DNA of 36,538 bases from Lentisphaerota bacterium. Its GTDB lineage: Bacteria > Verrucomicrobiota > Lentisphaeria > Oligosphaerales > JABHEG01. The notes under the pieces were generated by a model. That model had not been told where the DNA came from and searched no databases. It was given only the letters and a program-made list of their open reading frames with translations. The translations under genes and the position numbers were made by a program. Positions 33,335 to 36,538 of this stretch are shown here, piece after piece; the stretch's first letter is position 1, and the number at the start of each line of letters is the position of its first letter. The DNA lies in NCBI GenBank assembly GCA_018676675.1, contig JABHEG010000268.1, forward strand, positions 1-36,538. The letters are read 5' to 3'.

Positions 33335-34831
33335 TCACTTCTTCACGATCGCGGCAACCCAGCCGCCTTTGTACGGGGCAGAAAGCGTCACCACACTGCC
33401 GCCCTGAATGGTCCTGTCCATTAAGCGATAGCCTCCAGCGCGGGACGTCCGAGTGGTGACGCCCATGGAGACACTGATCCATGTCACATTGAAGGAACCT
33501 GTTGCGCCCGAGAGATCAAGCCCAACGGACCCGCCCTTGGTGAAATAGAGCGCGTAGCTTCTCCCCGGCTCCGCCGCTAGATAGGCCTCGTTACTCGCAC
33601 GGTTCGAAAGCAGTCCCATCTGCGGCGTGATGTCCCAGAACTTAATCAGGCTCTCCAGAATCCGCGCCGCCTTGATGCTTGCCTTGGCGTGATCGTTCAG
33701 CCCATTGCCTGAGTCCGGACGGTGGAATCGGGCGCTGGCTGAGCCGCCGAAGATATTCCGCCAGAACCGCTCAACGCCATCCTCAGGCCCGCCCGTCCCA
33801 AAGCTCTTGTAGCCGCTGCCGTATATCTTGGTGTGATTGCTGGGGCGCGGATGCCTGTTGATCTGCCGCAGGAGCCACAGCAGCCTTGTCCAATGCGCTT
33901 CATCGTAGTTCCGGCTGTTCACCTGCGAGATGTCGGCGAACATGTAGTGCTCGGCATCCCTGAAGATGATCGGGGTATGTTCCGCCTTGTCGGCTTCGAA
34001 CGCATCGTCGAACATGTCGGTCGTGCAGACGCTCACGCCCTTCTCGGCGGCCTTAGCCTTAATGAACTGAATCCAGTACTGGCCCCATGCCGCCGGGGTG
34101 GACGTCTCGTTGTCCATGCAGTACAGCACGTTGCCGTAGGGCAGGCTGTAGGAGAGCATCTTGCCGACGAACGCCTCCTGGTGCATCCGGATGAGATCAA
34201 GCTTCTTGCCATAGCGCGTCATGCCCTTGATCGAGTGGAAGAAGGGCTGCTGGTCCTGACCGGAATGCCGGGCGTACTTCATGGCGAAGCCTGTTTGCCC
34301 GTAGGTGTAGTTCACATTGTTCTTTGGGTTCCAGGGACTGGAGGCCCAGTGCGTTTTCGAGAAGTCGAAACGGTCCCAGACCTCGATCTGAATGATGATG
34401 TCCCGTTCGTCGCACCACTTGAGGCAGTTGGCAAAACGGATCCAGTAGTCCTCGTTCCACTGGCCCAGATCGAAGATGCCGTCCGGCAGTCGCCTATGCG
34501 GTTTTAGCTCGGGTCCTTCACGCTGGCTCATCGTGCAACGCACGTAGTTGGCCCCGACCTCTTGCATCTCGTCGAGATGTGCCTCCAGGTCGTTGGCCAG
34601 AAAAATGTGGTCGGTCTTACTGCCGCCCAGGAGCAGTACTGGCTGGCCTCTGTACTGCCAGTACCGCGGGTTCTTCGTATAGGGTTGGAGGCGGTTGCTG
34701 TTGGCCTTGGCCACGGTTTCCGGGGCACCCGTTCGCGACCGGCTGGTCGCCTGGTCGGCCAAGGCATGGACTGCCGAGACGATCACGGCCAGGAACAACA
34801 GAGCATTAATCCCGCATTGAGTTCCTGTCAT
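33335..34831 (-). CDS. Secreted DUF4038/apiosidase-like protein
   Basis: 498 residues, ATG at 34831 with a strong AAGGAG 8 bases upstream and a signal peptide (INALLFLAVIVSAVHALA). Features: YWQYRGQPVLLLGGSKTDHIF (the family's early-barrel start), ANYVRCTMS, IQIEVWDRFDF and VLYCMDNETS with Asn241-Glu242 as likely acid/base. Further on TPIIFRDAEHY and a C-terminal beta domain (YALYFTKGGSVGLDLSGAT ... GGSVVTLSAPYKGGWVAAI) resemble the collagen-binding-like tail found after this barrel. It is co-directional with its neighbours, gaps of 50 and 61 bases, in what looks like one transcript starting upstream of 36375. Confidence 0.75.
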   Translation of the reverse strand: MTGTQCGINALLFLAVIVSAVHALADQATSRSRTGAPETVAKANSNRLQPYTKNPRYWQYRGQPVLLLGGSKTDHIFLANDLEAHLDEMQEVGANYVRCTMSQREGPELKPHRRLPDGIFDLGQWNEDYWIRFANCLKWCDERDIIIQIEVWDRFDFSKTHWASSPWNPKNNVNYTYGQTGFAMKYARHSGQDQQPFFHSIKGMTRYGKKLDLIRMHQEAFVGKMLSYSLPYGNVLYCMDNETSTPAAWGQYWIQFIKAKAAEKGVSVCTTDMFDDAFEADKAEHTPIIFRDAEHYMFADISQVNSRNYDEAHWTRLLWLLRQINRHPRPSNHTKIYGSGYKSFGTGGPEDGVERFWRNIFGGSASARFHRPDSGNGLNDHAKASIKAARILESLIKFWDITPQMGLLSNRASNEAYLAAEPGRSYALYFTKGGSVGLDLSGATGSFNVTWISVSMGVTTRTSRAGGYRLMDRTIQGGSVVTLSAPYKGGWVAAIVKK

Positions 34832-34881
34832 TTCGGCGCTCCTTCTATTTGGAGGGAGAAAGCCCACGGCCTCCAATTCCA

Positions 34882-36375
34882 TCAATCCTGTTGCGATCCG
34901 GCGAGAACCAGGTACAACACGGCATGGCCGGCGAACGGGGCGGTGAGAGTCCGTTGCTGGCCGCCGCGGACCCCGGCTGCTTCGATGGTCTTGCCTCTCC
35001 GGGGATCAAACCACTCCACAGCCAACAGCTCTTCCGTCGCTGAAAGGTCCATGCTGATCTCGCCGCCGGACGGCAGATAGACCAGGTACTCCCTGCCCGG
35101 ATTGGCTAGGCAATACCGCGTTGAAGCCAGATTGTCTTGCGGGGTCATCGCCGCCAGGTCCATCCTGTTCGCGAGCACCAGGCTATGTCCCATCGCGCGC
35201 CGGACCGGATCCCATTTTGCTTCGATGTTTGCAGATGGGTTCCAGAGCGAGTTCTTGTACGGCTCCATGAAGATTGGTTGCAGGCCGCGGGTCAGACTCT
35301 TCCAGACCCAAGCAACGTTGCCCCCGACACCCCAGATGTGATCGGTGTCGCAGAGAACGACCTTGCCGGCGTTTGTCGCCGGGGGATCCCCTCGGTAGGG
35401 GTGCAAGCTCTTGTCTCTATCGTCGCGAGCCGGGCTAACTGCCTCTGCCGGGCTCTTCCACAGGTTCCGGTTACTACCCGGTCCGGCGATGCCATCCCAC
35501 TGAAAACTCATCCAGACGGGGTGTTGCTTGGGCTTGTGCTTTTCGTGCTCGTGAATGAAGCGAACAAAGTGATACTGCCACTCGGTTGAGTCACCGTGAC
35601 TTTCATTGGAAATCTCGTAGATCACATTGTCCAGGTCATTGACCATATCGATGACTTTGCGAACGTATGCCTCCTGAACGCGCGTCACGGCGGGATTGCC
35701 GAGGGTGTGAGCTTCATAGCCATCGCCGTCTCCATCGGTATCTCCATCGACACCATTGCGGTTGTTGCTCTTGTTTAGCGGATGGCCTGTCCAGGGAGTG
35801 CCCTTGCGACGGCGTGACTTCCTGGCGACGCTGAAGCCTTGAAACAACATCACGGCCACATAGCAGCCATGGTCCTGCGCTGCCTCGACACGTGCTCTGA
35901 GTCGGTCGAAGTACGCTTGATTGAATCGGGTGACATCGAATTTCGGCTTACCATCGAGTGCCTTGCCAGGTCCGGCTCTGGCGAAAGGCAACGGGGAGAT
36001 GAGAGCGTTCCTGGAGTCTTTCGACACCCATGTCGTGCTTTCCCATGCCCACAGACGAAAGAAGTTGTGGTTGTGCTTCTCGAGGAAGTCGAGGTACGCA
36101 GCGTAGTCGAACGAGGTCGACCTGCCGCCGACCGGTAGCGTGTCCTGCAGGCTGGCCCATGTGTGCGACCCCGTCAGGTAGACGGCCTTGCCGCTGGCGT
36201 CGGCGAAGTAACGCGGATTGTCGGGATGGACGCTCAACGGACCTGTGGCGGCGCGGCGTGCGCCGTCACGAGCTGATGCCCCCGCAGCCAGTGGCAAAGC
36301 AAACCGCGTCAATGCCGTCAGTACCATGACAGCTCTTGCGCATGACAGGCTGATCAAGGATCGGGGACGCTTCAT
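34882..36375 (-). CDS. Secreted DUF4038/GH140-like protein with collagen-binding-like tail
   Basis: 497 residues, ATG at 36375 (AAGGAA 8 bases upstream), with an N-terminal hydrophobic export segment (AVMVLTALTRFALPLAAGASA). The frame extends upstream only through the repeat-containing leader. Family features: VHPDNPRYFADASGKAVYL, HNFFRLWAWESTTW, an Asp/Gly-rich loop NGVDGDTDGDGDGYE (about 207-221) that could bind calcium, VIYEISNESHGDSTEWQYHF with Asn257-Glu258 as likely acid/base, and VVLCDTDHIWGVGG. The C-terminal about 90 residues (YCLANPGREYLVYLPSGGE ... LTAPFAGHAVLYLV) match the putative collagen-binding domain that follows this barrel. First gene of the 36375-31717 run. Confidence 0.8.
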   Translation of the reverse strand: MKRPRSLISLSCARAVMVLTALTRFALPLAAGASARDGARRAATGPLSVHPDNPRYFADASGKAVYLTGSHTWASLQDTLPVGGRSTSFDYAAYLDFLEKHNHNFFRLWAWESTTWVSKDSRNALISPLPFARAGPGKALDGKPKFDVTRFNQAYFDRLRARVEAAQDHGCYVAVMLFQGFSVARKSRRRKGTPWTGHPLNKSNNRNGVDGDTDGDGDGYEAHTLGNPAVTRVQEAYVRKVIDMVNDLDNVIYEISNESHGDSTEWQYHFVRFIHEHEKHKPKQHPVWMSFQWDGIAGPGSNRNLWKSPAEAVSPARDDRDKSLHPYRGDPPATNAGKVVLCDTDHIWGVGGNVAWVWKSLTRGLQPIFMEPYKNSLWNPSANIEAKWDPVRRAMGHSLVLANRMDLAAMTPQDNLASTRYCLANPGREYLVYLPSGGEISMDLSATEELLAVEWFDPRRGKTIEAAGVRGGQQRTLTAPFAGHAVLYLVLAGSQQD

Positions 36376-36399
36376 CGTTCGGTTCCTTGTGAGTCGACA

Positions 36400-36465
36400 G
36401 GTTCTGTCAAAAGTCCTTGAGACAGAACCGTGCTTGATCTTCCTGCTATTCAGTTCGGTTCTGTC
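36400..36465 (-). promoter_or_regulatory. Three GACAGAACC boxes upstream of the first DUF4038-like gene
   Basis: GGTTCTGTC (36400-36408) and GACAGAACC (36421-36429) form a perfect 9-bp inverted repeat with a 12-base spacer. A third GGTTCTGTC lies at 36457-36465. The nearest copy is 24 bases upstream of the ATG at 36375. This arrangement fits an operator for a dimeric regulator or an RNA hairpin in the 5' leader of the DUF4038 operon. Confidence 0.5.
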
Positions 36466-36538
36466 CAGACAAACCTGTTTCCCTGTTTTCTTGACTACTT
36501 GAGCTGTTGAGGGAAGAGTGCGGACCTCCACCACACAC

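Noticed and set aside
36090..36140. Asp/Gly-rich loop of the DUF4038-like protein as a dockerin
   Set aside because: The loop (encoded near 35712-35760) is a single short insertion inside the barrel, not a duplicated 22-residue dockerin repeat, and similar loops occur in this family.
1..36538. CRISPR array, tRNA/rRNA genes, phage or IS transposase genes
   Set aside because: No regularly spaced identical repeats, cloverleaf-like sequence, rRNA signature or transposase-like protein was found on either strand by reading.

Overview
The window is about 36.5 kb of fairly GC-rich DNA dominated by secreted carbohydrate-active and sulfate-ester-active enzymes. It looks accessory and glycan-focused: large signal-peptide or lipoprotein enzymes with CBM9-like, discoidin-like and jelly-roll modules, DUF4838 and DUF4038-type families, BNR/Asp-box proteins and an S1 sulfatase. 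This gene content points to a PVC-group bacterium (Planctomycetota, Lentisphaerota or Kiritimatiellota) or a similar uncultured polysaccharide degrader such as Hydrogenedentota. No rRNA, tRNA or ribosomal protein gene was seen to fix the phylum. There is no transporter, SusC/D pair, sigma factor or classical regulator in the window.

Layout. 1-2562 (minus) is an 854-codon piece of a GH20-type enzyme that runs off the left edge. 3131-4315 (plus) is a sialidase-like BNR protein. 4471-8218 (minus) holds a beta-propeller glycosidase-like protein and a secreted GHL10-like TIM-barrel protein. 8720-15604 (minus) holds a DUF4838 lipoprotein, a truncated DUF4838-like stub and a 1321-residue secreted enzyme of unrecognised family. 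15724-18135 is a divergent pair: a truncated BNR gene (minus) and a sulfatase lacking a signal peptide (plus). 18285-20274 holds a signal-peptide stub, a Fic-family AMP-transferase gene on the opposite strand, an orphan C-terminal coding fragment and a cupin gene. 20765-28400 (minus) is a compact likely operon: MDR dehydrogenase, sugar isomerase/epimerase, Gfo/Idh/MocA oxidoreductase, DegT-type PLP enzyme, then a CBM9/GH42-like/discoidin enzyme. 29050-36375 (minus) is a run of four secreted glycosidase-like proteins, three of them DUF4038/apiosidase-like.

Working together (inference): the exported enzymes would cut a complex, probably sulfated or acidic glycan. The soluble redox/isomerase/PLP set would convert the released sugar by oxidation, isomerisation and amino-group chemistry. 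The closest known logic is the Gfo/Idh plus AP-endonuclease-like isomerase pairing of oxidoreductive (3-keto) glycoside cleavage.

The second theme is genome wear. Three genes survive only as 5' stubs (11597, 16518, 18285) and at least one as a 3' stub (ending 19808). The breakpoints lie in or next to dispersed intergenic elements that share the end GGCCGGGAAGCAATTTCC and carry GC-rich hairpins. A second dispersed repeat lies just 3' of two large glycosidase genes.
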